Origin: Kribbella voronezhensis
GTDB lineage: Bacteria > Actinomycetota > Actinomycetes > Propionibacteriales > Kribbellaceae
DNA: 64,000 nucleotides
NCBI RefSeq assembly: GCF_004365175.1
Contig: NZ_SOCE01000002.1
Coordinates: forward strand, 186,001-250,000
Direction: 5' to 3'
Below, piece by piece: positions 42,216-50,878 of this stretch. Position 1 is the first letter of the stretch. Every line of letters begins with the position of its first letter. The notes beneath the pieces are model-generated. The model searched no databases. It saw only the letters and a program-made list of their open reading frames with translations, and was not told the DNA's origin. The position numbers and the translations under genes were made by a program.

Positions 42216-43628
42216 TCACCAGGTGAACCGTTCTTGATGGAGCTGGTCCGGCGGCAGGCCCGCCTGCAGAGCCGCGTCTGCCACTGCGTCCATCCACGGA
42301 TCAGGCCCGCAGACGAAGACGTCGTACGACGAAAGGTTCGGGACCAGGGCCTCCAGGGCGGCGCTGTCGTCCCACTCGGCTGCTTCCTGCGGCAACCACG
42401 AGTTCCGGTCGGCGATGCGACGTCCGAGCAGGTAGTGGACGGTGATGCCGCGTTGCCGGGCAAGGTCCTCGAGTTCCTCGCGGAACACCAGATCGGGCGC
42501 ACTGCGGGCCCGGTAGACCAAGACGGCGTCGCCAGGGGAGTAGGGCAGATCCTCCAGCAGCGCTCGCAGTGGCGTGATACCGATGCCGCAGGCAAGCATC
42601 GCGACGCGGCGGCCGATCCGGCGTTCACCCGTGAGCCGTCCGTACGGGCCTTCGATCAGGACCTTGGTCCCCGGCCGGAGCCCGGCCAGCCGGCTGCTGC
42701 CGTCGCCGGCGTCCTTGGCGGTGATGCGCAGCCGGTTGTGCCGCGGCTGGGCCGACAGCGAGTAGGGGTTGCCGCGGGACCAACCGGGTCCGTCGAGGAA
42801 GCGGAAGACGAGGAATTGACCAGCCTGCACGCCGAGGCGGTGCAGACCGCGGCCGGCCAGTTCGACGCTGACGACATCAGCGCTCTCCCGGACGACCGAG
42901 ATCACGGTGATCCCGTGCCGCAGGGTGCGCCAGATCGGCAGACCGACCCGGTAGAAGACGATCGCACCGGCAGCGACGGCGTACGCGGACCACCAGTAGA
43001 CCTGCGCGAGCCGCGAGGTGGAGAAGTCCTGGCCGGTCCAGATCTCGTGCGGGATCGACAACGCGACACCGACGTAGGCATAGAGATGCAGCAGGTGCCA
43101 CGACTCGTACCGCAGCGCTCGCCGCGCCAGCCGCACCGAGGTGACAACCACCAGCGTCAGCGCGATCGTGGCTGCCACGGCCAGCAGCATCCCGCCGTAC
43201 GTCGTGACGACGGTCCAGGTCTCCCGGAGCAGGCTGCTGTGATCGCGGAGGGTGTAGCCGACCGTGATGAGGACGATGTGGGCCAGCAGCAGGTTGAAGG
43301 AGTAGAAACCGACGAGCCGGTGTCGCCGGGCCAACTCGTCCTGCCCGTAGCTGCGTTCGATCATCGGCACCCGGGCCATCAGGAACACCTGGACGAGCAG
43401 GAGATCCGCCGCGACGAGTCCGGTCAGCCGGCCCGTCGAGATGAGCAGATCGGCCGGGCCGGCGGCGAGCAGTTGCAGGCCGCGACCGGACAACCACAGC
43501 AGGACGACGACCAGGGCGCTGCCCCAGCAGCTGATGGCCACCGCGTCGCGCCACCAGGCCGGCGTACGGCGTGGACGCAGTCTGACGTGCGAGGACCAGG
43601 TCGGTCGGGTGGTCCTCAGGGTGGTCAT
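42216..43628 (-). CDS. Ferric-reductase-like transmembrane flavoprotein
   Basis: The 470-residue protein has an N-terminal membrane domain of about six segments with histidines for haem (H-R-L-V-G-F-Y, L-L-A-H-I, W-H-L-L-H-L-Y, S-I-P-H-E) and a C-terminal FAD/NAD(P)-binding reductase domain with N-P-Y-S-L-S, A-C-G-I-G-I-T-P-L-R and V-C-G-P-D-P-W-M. It can move electrons from cytosolic NAD(P)H across the membrane. The two FMN-binding proteins downstream are the obvious recipients. GGAG precedes the ATG. Confidence 0.9.
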   Translation of the reverse strand: MTTLRTTRPTWSSHVRLRPRRTPAWWRDAVAISCWGSALVVVLLWLSGRGLQLLAAGPADLLISTGRLTGLVAADLLLVQVFLMARVPMIERSYGQDELARRHRLVGFYSFNLLLAHIVLITVGYTLRDHSSLLRETWTVVTTYGGMLLAVAATIALTLVVVTSVRLARRALRYESWHLLHLYAYVGVALSIPHEIWTGQDFSTSRLAQVYWWSAYAVAAGAIVFYRVGLPIWRTLRHGITVISVVRESADVVSVELAGRGLHRLGVQAGQFLVFRFLDGPGWSRGNPYSLSAQPRHNRLRITAKDAGDGSSRLAGLRPGTKVLIEGPYGRLTGERRIGRRVAMLACGIGITPLRALLEDLPYSPGDAVLVYRARSAPDLVFREELEDLARQRGITVHYLLGRRIADRNSWLPQEAAEWDDSAALEALVPNLSSYDVFVCGPDPWMDAVADAALQAGLPPDQLHQERFTW

Positions 43629-43681
43629 CGAGCGGCTCCGGCGTCTTGGTGACTGGTGATGACGACGATGCCCCGGGAATC

Positions 43682-44932
43682 TTAGGGGTTCCTTGGAGGC
43701 GGCTGCCCTTCGTCGCCCGGCAACGGCAGGGAGAGTTCGAAGGTCGCGCCGACTGCGCTGTCCACGAGGCGCAGTTGGCCGCCATGGCGATTCGCGACGT
43801 CATGGCTGAGCGCAAGTCCCAGACCGTAGTGGGTGCGACCGGCCCGTTGGCCGCCGGAGTGGAACCGCCGCAGTACGTGCTGGGCTGCTTCCGGCGCGAT
43901 GCCGGGGCCGGTGTCGCTGACCGCGATCACCGCGGTTCGCCGGTCCCTGCGCAGGTTGATCCGCACCTGGCCACCGGGTGGCGTGTGATCGACAGCGTTG
44001 TCCACGAGGGACAACACGGCTCGGCGCAAAGCCGCTGAAGATCCCGAGACCCACGAGGGCGGAGCGTCGGTGTCGAAGGTCAACTCGACGCCACGGTCCG
44101 CGGCATGAGCGCGCGCACTCTCGGTCACTCCCTGCACGAGCATGCCGAGGTCGACCGGTTCGCGTTCCTGTTCGCCCCGTGGATCGGCAGCTGCCAGGAG
44201 ATCCTCGACCACCTCGCCGAGGCGCTGCGTGTCGAGCACGACCCCGCGGGAGTCGTCCTTGGTCTGCGCGCCGAGATCCCCGGCCTGAACAGCCTGGTCG
44301 AGCAATTGGGCCCGTGTGCTCAGCAACGTCAGCGGCGTCCGGAGCTCATGACCGGCATCCGCGATGAAAGCCCGCTGCAGGGTCAGAGCCTGCGCCAGCG
44401 GGCGCACCGCGCGCCGCCCCAGCGACACACCCAGCAGTACGGCGAACAGCAGTCCGATCGCCGACGCCAGGCCCATCGCCTTCAGCAGTCTGGCGCGCTC
44501 CTGGTGGGCCGAGGTGAGGTCGAGCACGACCTGGATGATCCGGTTGCCACGGCGCAGGGTAGCGACCCGGAAGCTGTCGTCGTCGCTGCTCTCGTGCAGA
44601 TTCGTCAGTACTGCTTGAGGTTTCGCCCTGGCCCGAAGCTTGGTCAGCTCAGGACCGAGTTCCTCGGGGAGGCCGGGGGAGGAGCTGACGACCCCGCGCT
44701 CGACCATCACCAGCCAGGCGCCCGGCGGCGGATCGCCGACATCGTCCGCTGTGCGTGCAGTGGAGCGCAACAGATTGTCCGCCGACGCGGACTGGCCGCG
44801 GACGACCACGACGGTCACCAGCAGCACCAGCAGCAGCATCGCCGCCGCGACGAGCCCGGCAGCCTGTGCCGCCAGCCGGCGGGAGGCTGCACGGACCAAG
44901 ACCTCGTCGCCGATCGGCCTGCTGCGGTTCAC
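43682..44932 (-). CDS. Sensor histidine kinase
   Basis: The 416-residue kinase has membrane segments at about 25-45 and 155-170 around a short exposed sensor domain. HisKA follows with F-I-A-D-A-G-H-E-L-R-T-P and an ATPase domain with V-D-N-A and D-T-G-P-G-I. The GTG start overlaps the response-regulator stop (GTGA). Together they form the upstream of the two regulator-kinase pairs in the cluster, coupled to the ApbE gene. Confidence 0.92.
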   Translation of the reverse strand: MNRSRPIGDEVLVRAASRRLAAQAAGLVAAAMLLLVLLVTVVVVRGQSASADNLLRSTARTADDVGDPPPGAWLVMVERGVVSSSPGLPEELGPELTKLRARAKPQAVLTNLHESSDDDSFRVATLRRGNRIIQVVLDLTSAHQERARLLKAMGLASAIGLLFAVLLGVSLGRRAVRPLAQALTLQRAFIADAGHELRTPLTLLSTRAQLLDQAVQAGDLGAQTKDDSRGVVLDTQRLGEVVEDLLAAADPRGEQEREPVDLGMLVQGVTESARAHAADRGVELTFDTDAPPSWVSGSSAALRRAVLSLVDNAVDHTPPGGQVRINLRRDRRTAVIAVSDTGPGIAPEAAQHVLRRFHSGGQRAGRTHYGLGLALSHDVANRHGGQLRLVDSAVGATFELSLPLPGDEGQPPPRNP

Positions 44933-45588
44933 GAGATCCGGCCCAGCCGATAGCCGAGTCCACGCACGGTACTGATGACACCGTGGCCGAGCTTCTTGCG
45001 GCAGTAGTGCACATAGGTGTCGACGACGGTCTCGGATTCGGCGTCGTCGAACACCCGGTCGAGCAGGTCCGACCGGCTGAAGACCACTTCCGGCCGGGCC
45101 GCGAGCAGACCGAGCAGGGCCGCTTCGCGTTCGGACAACTCGACCTCGTCGCCGCGGGTTCGCCGTACGGTCCGGCTCGCCAGGTCGAGCGAGCCGCCAG
45201 GCACCGGCAACGTATGGGCCCGGTCCGGATGCCGGCGCAGCAGGGCGCGGAGACGGGCGAGCAACTCGCTGATCTCGAAGGGTTTGGCGAGGTAGTCCTC
45301 GGCTCCCGCGTCCAGGCCGTCCACGCGGTCCTGCGTCGTACCTCGTGCGGACAGCACCAGCATCGGGGTCGTCACGCCCTGGCCGCGCAGCCGGGAGATC
45401 AGGTCGAGTCCGTCGATCGCCGGCAGGCCGCGATCCAGGACCATCACCTCGAACGACCGGGTCAGCGCGAGATGCAGGCCCCGCTGACCATCGGAGGCGA
45501 TGCTGACCTGGTAGCCCTCGCCGGCCAGAACCCGCTGGAGCAAGGCCGCCAGGTCCTGGTCGTCCTCGACGAGCAGCAGCCGGGTCAT
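44929..45588 (-). CDS. OmpR-family response regulator
   Basis: The 219-residue protein has a receiver domain with E-D-D and Asp at V-M-V-L-D-R-G-L-P, K-P-F and a winged-helix domain ending in R-G-L-G-Y-R-L. The start used overlaps the ApbE stop (ATGA); a slightly longer form is possible. The gene lies between ApbE and its kinase, so all three are probably translated together. Confidence 0.92.
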   Translation of the reverse strand: MTRLLLVEDDQDLAALLQRVLAGEGYQVSIASDGQRGLHLALTRSFEVMVLDRGLPAIDGLDLISRLRGQGVTTPMLVLSARGTTQDRVDGLDAGAEDYLAKPFEISELLARLRALLRRHPDRAHTLPVPGGSLDLASRTVRRTRGDEVELSEREAALLGLLAARPEVVFSRSDLLDRVFDDAESETVVDTYVHYCRKKLGHGVISTVRGLGYRLGRIS

Positions 45589-46328
45589 CGGGGCCATCCT
45601 TCGGTCGTCAGCAAGCTCGAGTCCGCGGCCACAGCCAGCCCGTGGTACCGGTCGGTGTGTTCAACGACCTCGAGACTGCCGGCGACGAAGGCCGCGGTGG
45701 CCAGCACATCGGCAGTCTCCAGCGAGGGTCCGATCACGCTGACCGACAGCCAGTCACTCGCCGTCGGCCGGCCTGTTCTCGGGTCGTACAGATGGGCGCC
45801 ACGTGCGGCCGTTCCGCTGGTCGCGACGGCTCCGGACAGGCAGCGCACCGACGTACTCAGTCCCGCCGGGTCCAGTGGGTCCTGGATGCCTACGACGAAC
45901 GGTTCCCCGCTCGGACAGCTGACCACCACGTCGCCGCCGGCGTTGAGACACCAGTCGAGGTCACCGACCGCGCTGAGCAGCCGGGCCGCACGCTCGGTGG
46001 CCCACCCCTTGACCAGGCCGGACGGATCCCAGGTGCCGTCCGGTCTGGTGGCATCGAAGAGGCCGCCGGTCAGCTCGGCGGCGCGCAGACAGCGAGTGGC
46101 CACTTCGCGAACCAGCGGCGTTGCCTCACTCCAGGCGAGCTCACCGCGGCCGAGCCTGCTGACCTCACTGTCGTCGCGGTACGGCGAGAAGACGCGGTCG
46201 ACCTCACGGAGTTCGGCATACACCGCATGCACCGCGTCGTCGGCAGCCGCCGAACCTGCCGTCACACCACGAGCGAGCACGCTGACGGGCAATCCCATCA
46301 CCTGCTCGACCCAGCTCCGCCTACCCAC
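45585..46328 (-). CDS. apbE: ApbE-type FAD:protein FMN transferase
   Basis: The 247-residue protein has the ApbE core: V-M-G-L-P-V-S near the start, F-S-P-Y-R-D-D-S-E-V-S, D-P-S-G-L-V-K-G-W-A, L-N-A-G-G-D-V and a final A-T-S-G-T with the metal-binding region and D-P-R-T-G. It cleaves FAD and links FMN to threonine in S-G-A-T motifs, matching the two FMN-binding proteins in the same cluster. The GTG start is uncertain; no strong ribosome-binding site is seen and no signal peptide is evident. Confidence 0.85.
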   Translation of the reverse strand: MGRRSWVEQVMGLPVSVLARGVTAGSAAADDAVHAVYAELREVDRVFSPYRDDSEVSRLGRGELAWSEATPLVREVATRCLRAAELTGGLFDATRPDGTWDPSGLVKGWATERAARLLSAVGDLDWCLNAGGDVVVSCPSGEPFVVGIQDPLDPAGLSTSVRCLSGAVATSGTAARGAHLYDPRTGRPTASDWLSVSVIGPSLETADVLATAAFVAGSLEVVEHTDRYHGLAVAADSSLLTTEGWPR

Positions 46329-46613
46329 TACGGGAACCCCACGCGCCCAGTCTGACTCATTGTTGCTGAAGACAAGCTGAGACGGGTCCGAAGCAGGCCA
46401 CGGCAAGAACTGAGACCTCGGCGAAGGGGGCCGATGGCCCGCTCTGGTCGTCCTCTGACAGGCGCGGGCGTTCGCCGCCCGCCCAGTGGCCGACCGTCCC
46501 TCCAGGAGGGGCCGTTCGGGAGCGTCTTCAGGGTCTCTTGGCACTGCAGCTGCTGCACGTACCGCCGCGACGATTGAGGCAACAACCAGTCACACTCGGA
46601 GAAGGAAGCCATC

Positions 46614-47180
46614 ATGTCGACCACCGGCCATCGGCCCACCACCACTCGCGACGACTCGGTTGTCGCCCGTACCAGCACCCGGCCGTCGTGGAGTGGTACC
46701 GCGGCGAGCCGTGCGCTCGCAGTACTGCGGATCGTCTACGGCCTCACGTTCTTGTGGGCCTTCGTGGACAAGGTTTTCGGGTTCGGCTACGCCACCAAGT
46801 CCGGCAAGGGCTGGATCGACGGCGGCGACCCGACCGCGGGATTCCTCGGCAAAGGCGCCAAAGGCCCGTTCGAGAGCTTCTACCACTCGCTGGTCGGAGA
46901 CTTCTGGGTCAGCCCGCTGTTCATGATCGCCCTGGCCGGTATCGGCCTGGCCCTCACCCTCGGCATCGGCATGCGCATCGCCGCCGTGTCCGGAACCATC
47001 CTCTACGTGATGATGTGGAGCGCCGTCCTGCCTCCGGAGAACAACCCGGTCCTCGACGACCACATCGTCGGCGCCATCACGCTGATCGCTCTCGCGCTGG
47101 TTGCCGCTGGCAACGTGTGGGGCTTCGGCAAGCAGTGGGCGCGGCTCCCGATCGTCGAGCGCTACCCCTGGCTGCGGTAA
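46614..47180 (+). CDS. DoxX-like membrane protein
   Basis: The 188-residue protein has four membrane segments in the DoxX pattern: R-I-V-Y-G-L-T-F-L-W-A-F-V-D-K near the start and a fourth helix A-L-V-A-A-G-N-V-W-G-F-G. Family members act in thiosulfate:quinone or oxidative stress metabolism, sometimes with catalases or SseA. GGAGAAGGA precedes the ATG. It is divergent from the ApbE cluster across 285 bases, in which no operator stands out. Confidence 0.85.
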   Translation: MSTTGHRPTTTRDDSVVARTSTRPSWSGTAASRALAVLRIVYGLTFLWAFVDKVFGFGYATKSGKGWIDGGDPTAGFLGKGAKGPFESFYHSLVGDFWVSPLFMIALAGIGLALTLGIGMRIAAVSGTILYVMMWSAVLPPENNPVLDDHIVGAITLIALALVAAGNVWGFGKQWARLPIVERYPWLR

Positions 47181-47196
47181 TCAACCGCGAACCGTC

Positions 47197-47231
47197 CGGC
47201 CGCGGTCACCTGAAGAGGGTGACCGCGGCCG
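47197..47231. terminator. Long hairpin after the DoxX gene
   Basis: GGCCGCGGTCACC and GGTGACCGCGGCC form a perfect 13-base-pair stem, extended by one more pair, with a seven-base loop, 16 bases after the DoxX stop. This is the strongest terminator-like structure noted in the window. Confidence 0.75.
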
Positions 47232-47351
47232 ACTGCCGTCTGCCCGGACAAGCCGGGTTGTGCCATCAGTCCCTTCGATATGGGCCGGGTGGCCCTGCGG
47301 GGTCTGGGGGGTCGCCGAGCATGCTGGACACAGCCAAGAGGAGGCAGTGGG

Positions 47352-48278
47352 ATGAGTAGCTGGACACGGACGGGGCCGGTTGTGGTGGAGGTCGACGGCA
47401 GCGCTGATGGGCTGCGGGTTGTCGGGTATGCCGGTGAGGTGGCTGTTCGTGCTGGAGTTGAGTTGGTGCTGGTCGCGGCGTATCACGGCTATTCGTCGTA
47501 CTCGGCGATGGTGCCGGTCTATGCCCCGCAGGTCCCGGCGGTAGCGGCGGAGGAGATGTTGGCGGAGGCGGTCGGGTTCGTGCGGCGGCAGTTCGGTGAG
47601 GAGTTGAAGGTCAGCACGGTGGCGCGGGAGGGTTCGCGGTTGAAGGTGCTGCAGCGGGCGGCGCGTGATGCGCGGGTTGTGGTGGTTGCGCGTGAGCACG
47701 CCAGTGGCCCGGCCGGCATCGTGTCCGCGCAGGGCAACCTGGCGGTGGCCGGACGTGCCGGGTGTCCGGTGATCGTGGTGGCGCCTGGCTGGCGGCCGGC
47801 CACGGCGGAATACGGCGTGGTGGTCGGTATCGACGGTACGCCGTTGTCGCTGGAGGCGGTCGAGTTCGCGTTCCGGACTGCCGCGGATCGGGGCCGTGAG
47901 CTGACGGTGGTGCACTCCCATCATGTTCCGTACCGCCGGCTTGCTGCGGATGACGGTACGTGGCAGGAGCGGGCCGCGTTGACGGTTTCGGAGACGCTGG
48001 CGGGCTGGGATGAGGAGTATCCGCAGGTCAAGGTGACCAGGCTGCTGACCACGCGTCCTGTTGTCGCCACGCTGGCGCGGGAAAGTCAGCACGCTGATCT
48101 GGTCGTGGTCGGCGCTCACACCGGTCCGTTGCCGATCGGGGACCCGGTCGCCCGCCGCACGATCGCGGAAATGACCTGCCCGGTCGCCATCGTCGCCCAC
48201 CACGTCACATCGGCCGAACGCGACCGTCGACGCCGCGAAATCCCTGCCCCCTCCGACATCATCGCCACTACCTACTGA
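47352..48278 (+). CDS. Tandem universal stress protein (two USP domains)
   Basis: The 308-residue protein contains two USP domains (about 8-145 and 150-290). Each ends with a conserved strand (C-P-V-I-V-V-A-P and C-P-V-A-I-V-A-H). The ATP-binding loop normally reads G-x2-G-x9-G-S/T; in both domains this loop is altered (for example G-A-H-T-G-P-L-P-I-G-D), so nucleotide binding may be weak. Two-domain USPs are common in dormancy and hypoxia regulons. The ATG follows an upstream purine-rich stretch containing GAGGAGG. Confidence 0.87.
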   Translation: MSSWTRTGPVVVEVDGSADGLRVVGYAGEVAVRAGVELVLVAAYHGYSSYSAMVPVYAPQVPAVAAEEMLAEAVGFVRRQFGEELKVSTVAREGSRLKVLQRAARDARVVVVAREHASGPAGIVSAQGNLAVAGRAGCPVIVVAPGWRPATAEYGVVVGIDGTPLSLEAVEFAFRTAADRGRELTVVHSHHVPYRRLAADDGTWQERAALTVSETLAGWDEEYPQVKVTRLLTTRPVVATLARESQHADLVVVGAHTGPLPIGDPVARRTIAEMTCPVAIVAHHVTSAERDRRRREIPAPSDIIATTY

Positions 48279-48523
48279 GAGCCCGCCCGATCGCCGGCGG
48301 AAGGCTTGAGTCCGTCCATCAGAAGGTTGAGCAGCCGAGTCGCCATCGCTTTGTGCTCGGATGTGCCGGCCACGGTGAAGATGCCGATGAGAGCGGCGGC
48401 GATGTCTTCGGCGGGGACGTCGGCGCGCAGTTCGCCGCTCGTCCGGCCGGCTTCGAGGATGTCCTCAATGGCTCCGAGCAACTCGGTCCGGGTGTGGTCA
48501 TGGGCCCACTGCGGCCATGGACC
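48272..48523 (-). pseudogene. C-terminal remnant of a TetR-family regulator
   Basis: The minus-strand frame encodes the C-terminal helical half of a TetR regulator (T-E-L-L-G-A-I-E-D-I-L-E-A-G, D-I-A-A-A-L-I-G-I-F, then L-N-L-L-M-D-G-L). The helix-turn-helix that should precede it is missing; upstream of the homology the frame is unrelated low-complexity sequence. It overlaps the end of the stress-protein gene. It is probably not functional. Confidence 0.65.
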
Positions 48524-48554
48524 TGCACGGGACCGACACGGCGCAAGCGGCGCG

Positions 48555-48899
48555 CGAACTCGCGTGCCTGACGAGCGCATCACCACCATTGCCGCCCAGG
48601 TCGACGGGATCACGCCGGCGAACGGCGCCAACGCAGCCCCGGGCGCCATCGAGGAGATCGCCGCCCTGGTTGCCGCGGGCCGACTCCGGGTGCCGATCGC
48701 GGCACGCTTCCCGGTCGAGCAGATCCGTACTGCGGTCGAGCTCCAGGCGGCTCGGCACGTTCAGGGGAAGGTCGTCGTCGATCTCCAGAAATCTCAGCAA
48801 TCCCAGGCGCTGCGGTCGGTTGGGTCTGTTCACCGGCCGGTCAGCTTGGCTACGGCCGGCGCGAGTGTGTCGGCGAAGTCGGCGCCGATGACGAAGTAG
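48555..48899 (+). pseudogene. C-terminal remnant of an MDR oxidoreductase
   Basis: The plus-strand frame encodes only the last 75 or so residues of a zinc-independent dehydrogenase: A-A-L-V-A-A-G-R-L-R-V-P-I, F-P-V-E-Q-I-R-T-A-V-E-L and H-V-Q-G-K-V-V-V-D-L. Both catalytic domains are absent. It lies back to back with the TetR remnant, as if a deletion removed both 5' halves and the promoter between them. Confidence 0.65.
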
Positions 48900-49648
48900 G
48901 AGAAGCCGATCTCCTCGCGACGTCGCTCGATTTCTTCGGCGGCTGCCACCGGGTCACTCGGCAGGATGATCAGCGAGTCGGCCGCGCGAAGCGCCGCGGT
49001 GTCGAGACCGGGCCCGGCCATGAACGGAGCAACACCGTCACCGACGGCGGCGACATGCTGGGCGAGTTCGATGTCCCGGTCGCCAGGAAAGTCCCGGACC
49101 CGCTTCGTGGTTTCGGCCCGGTCATCGTCCGACTGGAGGACGAACGTGACCGCGTCGGCGACTTCCAGTGCCAGCGCCTGCGACTTCGGCCCGCTCACCG
49201 CCATCACCACCGGGGTGTGCAGATCGGGGCCGTCGAACTCGCGCAGGGCGGTCACGGTGTCGCGCATCCTGGCACGACGCTCGGCGTGGGAGACGGCAGG
49301 CAGCCCCAGTTCGACCTCGATCCCGGGCCGGCCGGCGCCGATGCCCATCTCGAAGCGGCCTTCGGTGAGGATCGACAGCGAGTGAGCCTCCCACGCTGTA
49401 CTCCGTGGGTCGCGCAGCGCGGCGGCATAGACCCACGAGCCGACCCGCAGGTCAGTGAGCGCGGCCGCGGTCGCCAAGGTGGGAGCAAGTGCCGGCTGCC
49501 AAGTAGGAACGTCGGGCATCAGCAATGTCGAGTAGCCGCTGTCGGCGATGCGGCGCACGCGGTCTCGCCACGTCCGCAGGTCAGAAGTGATCGGCGCGAC
49601 GACGCCGAATCGGAAGGGCCTGGTCACTCGCTCGGCCTGGTCGTTCAT
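48830..49648 (-). CDS. LLM-class F420-dependent oxidoreductase
   Basis: The 272-residue protein folds as a luciferase-like TIM barrel, with F-R-F-G-V-V-A-P near the start, L-T-D-L-R-V-G-S-W-V and L-T-E-G-R-F-E-M-G-I-G-A-G, which is the F420-binding region. Family members (TIGR03621-like) reduce or oxidise carbonyls using F420. GAGGAGAACC precedes the ATG. Its tail overlaps the dehydrogenase remnant frame. Confidence 0.87.
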   Translation of the reverse strand: MNDQAERVTRPFRFGVVAPITSDLRTWRDRVRRIADSGYSTLLMPDVPTWQPALAPTLATAAALTDLRVGSWVYAAALRDPRSTAWEAHSLSILTEGRFEMGIGAGRPGIEVELGLPAVSHAERRARMRDTVTALREFDGPDLHTPVVMAVSGPKSQALALEVADAVTFVLQSDDDRAETTKRVRDFPGDRDIELAQHVAAVGDGVAPFMAGPGLDTAALRAADSLIILPSDPVAAAEEIERRREEIGFSYFVIGADFADTLAPAVAKLTGR

Positions 49649-49779
49649 CGTGGTTCTCCTCGAGTCTGAGAGCTTGTTCGATCCTGTTGCTCTCTCCACG
49701 AACTTGCCACCCACAATCCGACAAATCCCGTCAGAGAACGGGCGAGGTCGAGGCGTTCGCGCCTGGCGGGCAGTCGCCC

Positions 49780-50754
49780 TCAGGGGGCGATGATGGTCGG
49801 GTGGGAGTCGGGATGCTCTGACCACCAGGGCCGGAGTTCGGCGTTTTCGGCGATGGTGGTGCGGTAGGTGTCGATGAAAGCGCGGTGAATGAGGTCGAGC
49901 TCGGCCTGGGTGATGTTCTCGGGCCGGTAGCGCAGCACCCGGCGCCACGAGATGGGCTGACCGACGAGCGGGCGGATGACTGACCCGGGGATGTCGCGGA
50001 CGGTCGGGGCGCACAGGCTGATGCCGCGACCCGCAGCGATCAGTTGCTCGATCTCGGTGCCGTCGAGGTTGTAGTAGCGGAACTGCGGCGTGAACCCGAG
50101 CCGCTCGCACGCATCGCGGAGCGAGGCGAGATCGCCGTCCTCCTTGCCGGCCGGCGGGCAGATCCAGACGTCGCCGGCGAGGTCGGCCAAGGTGATGTCG
50201 GTACGGCTCGCCAGGGGGTGGTTGAGCGGGAGTGCCAGCGCGACGGGTTCGGGGTGGACCATCGTCTGTTCCCGGACGCCTGGCGGACAAGGCGGTGCAT
50301 GGTCGTCGTCGCAGCGCCCGATCATCGCGACGTCGAGTACGTCGGCGGCGAGCAGGTCGGTGAGGGTCGCGCAGGAGACGTCGACCTGGGTGCTGAACTC
50401 CCGCTCGGGTAACACGTCCTCCAGGCGCGCCAGCCACGCGCCGAACATCACCGTCCGCAGCGAACCGAGCCGCAGCGTCCTCGGCGCATCGGTGTAGCGC
50501 CGGCTGCTGCCGAGCAGATCGTCCATGTCCGCGAGCATGGCCCGCGCCCGACCCAGGACATGCCGACCGAGCGGAGTCGCCATCACGCCGTACGGGCCTC
50601 GCTCGAACAGCGGACCGCCGATCGCCTCCTCGATCCGATGCAACTGAGCCGTCAACGACGGCTGCGACACCCCCAACGCGGCAGCCGCCTTCGACACGCT
50701 CCCGGTGTCCGAGACCCGGCAGACGATCCGCAAGTGGCGCAGTTCCAACTCCAT
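49780..50754 (-). CDS. LysR-family transcriptional regulator
   Basis: The 324-residue protein has the N-terminal LysR helix-turn-helix (L-R-H-L-R-I-V-C-R-V, S-V-S-K-A-A-A-A-L-G-V-S-Q-P-S-L) and a periplasmic-binding-like effector domain with two alpha/beta lobes. It is divergent from the alpha-galactosidase gene, a common arrangement for a LysR regulator and its target. The ATG is internal to a longer frame and matches the family start. Confidence 0.9.
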   Translation of the reverse strand: MELELRHLRIVCRVSDTGSVSKAAAALGVSQPSLTAQLHRIEEAIGGPLFERGPYGVMATPLGRHVLGRARAMLADMDDLLGSSRRYTDAPRTLRLGSLRTVMFGAWLARLEDVLPEREFSTQVDVSCATLTDLLAADVLDVAMIGRCDDDHAPPCPPGVREQTMVHPEPVALALPLNHPLASRTDITLADLAGDVWICPPAGKEDGDLASLRDACERLGFTPQFRYYNLDGTEIEQLIAAGRGISLCAPTVRDIPGSVIRPLVGQPISWRRVLRYRPENITQAELDLIHRAFIDTYRTTIAENAELRPWWSEHPDSHPTIIAP

Positions 50755-50812
50755 AGTCACGAGGCTATGCCTGGTTGGTATGTGCTCGCTAGTGCACAAT
50801 CCACGCCAGTTA

Positions 50813-50841
50813 TTGACATCAGCAAGCATTCCGCGTCTAGT
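50813..50841 (+). promoter_or_regulatory. Sigma-70-like promoter for the alpha-galactosidase gene
   Basis: TTGACA and TCTAGT lie 17 bases apart, 38 bases before the alpha-galactosidase ATG, between it and the divergent LysR gene. The -35 is a full consensus match and the -10 keeps the essential T at position 1 with an A at position 4. Confidence 0.5.
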
Positions 50842-50878
50842 GACTGCACTGTTCCCGGACGACCGGAAGGACGCCACC

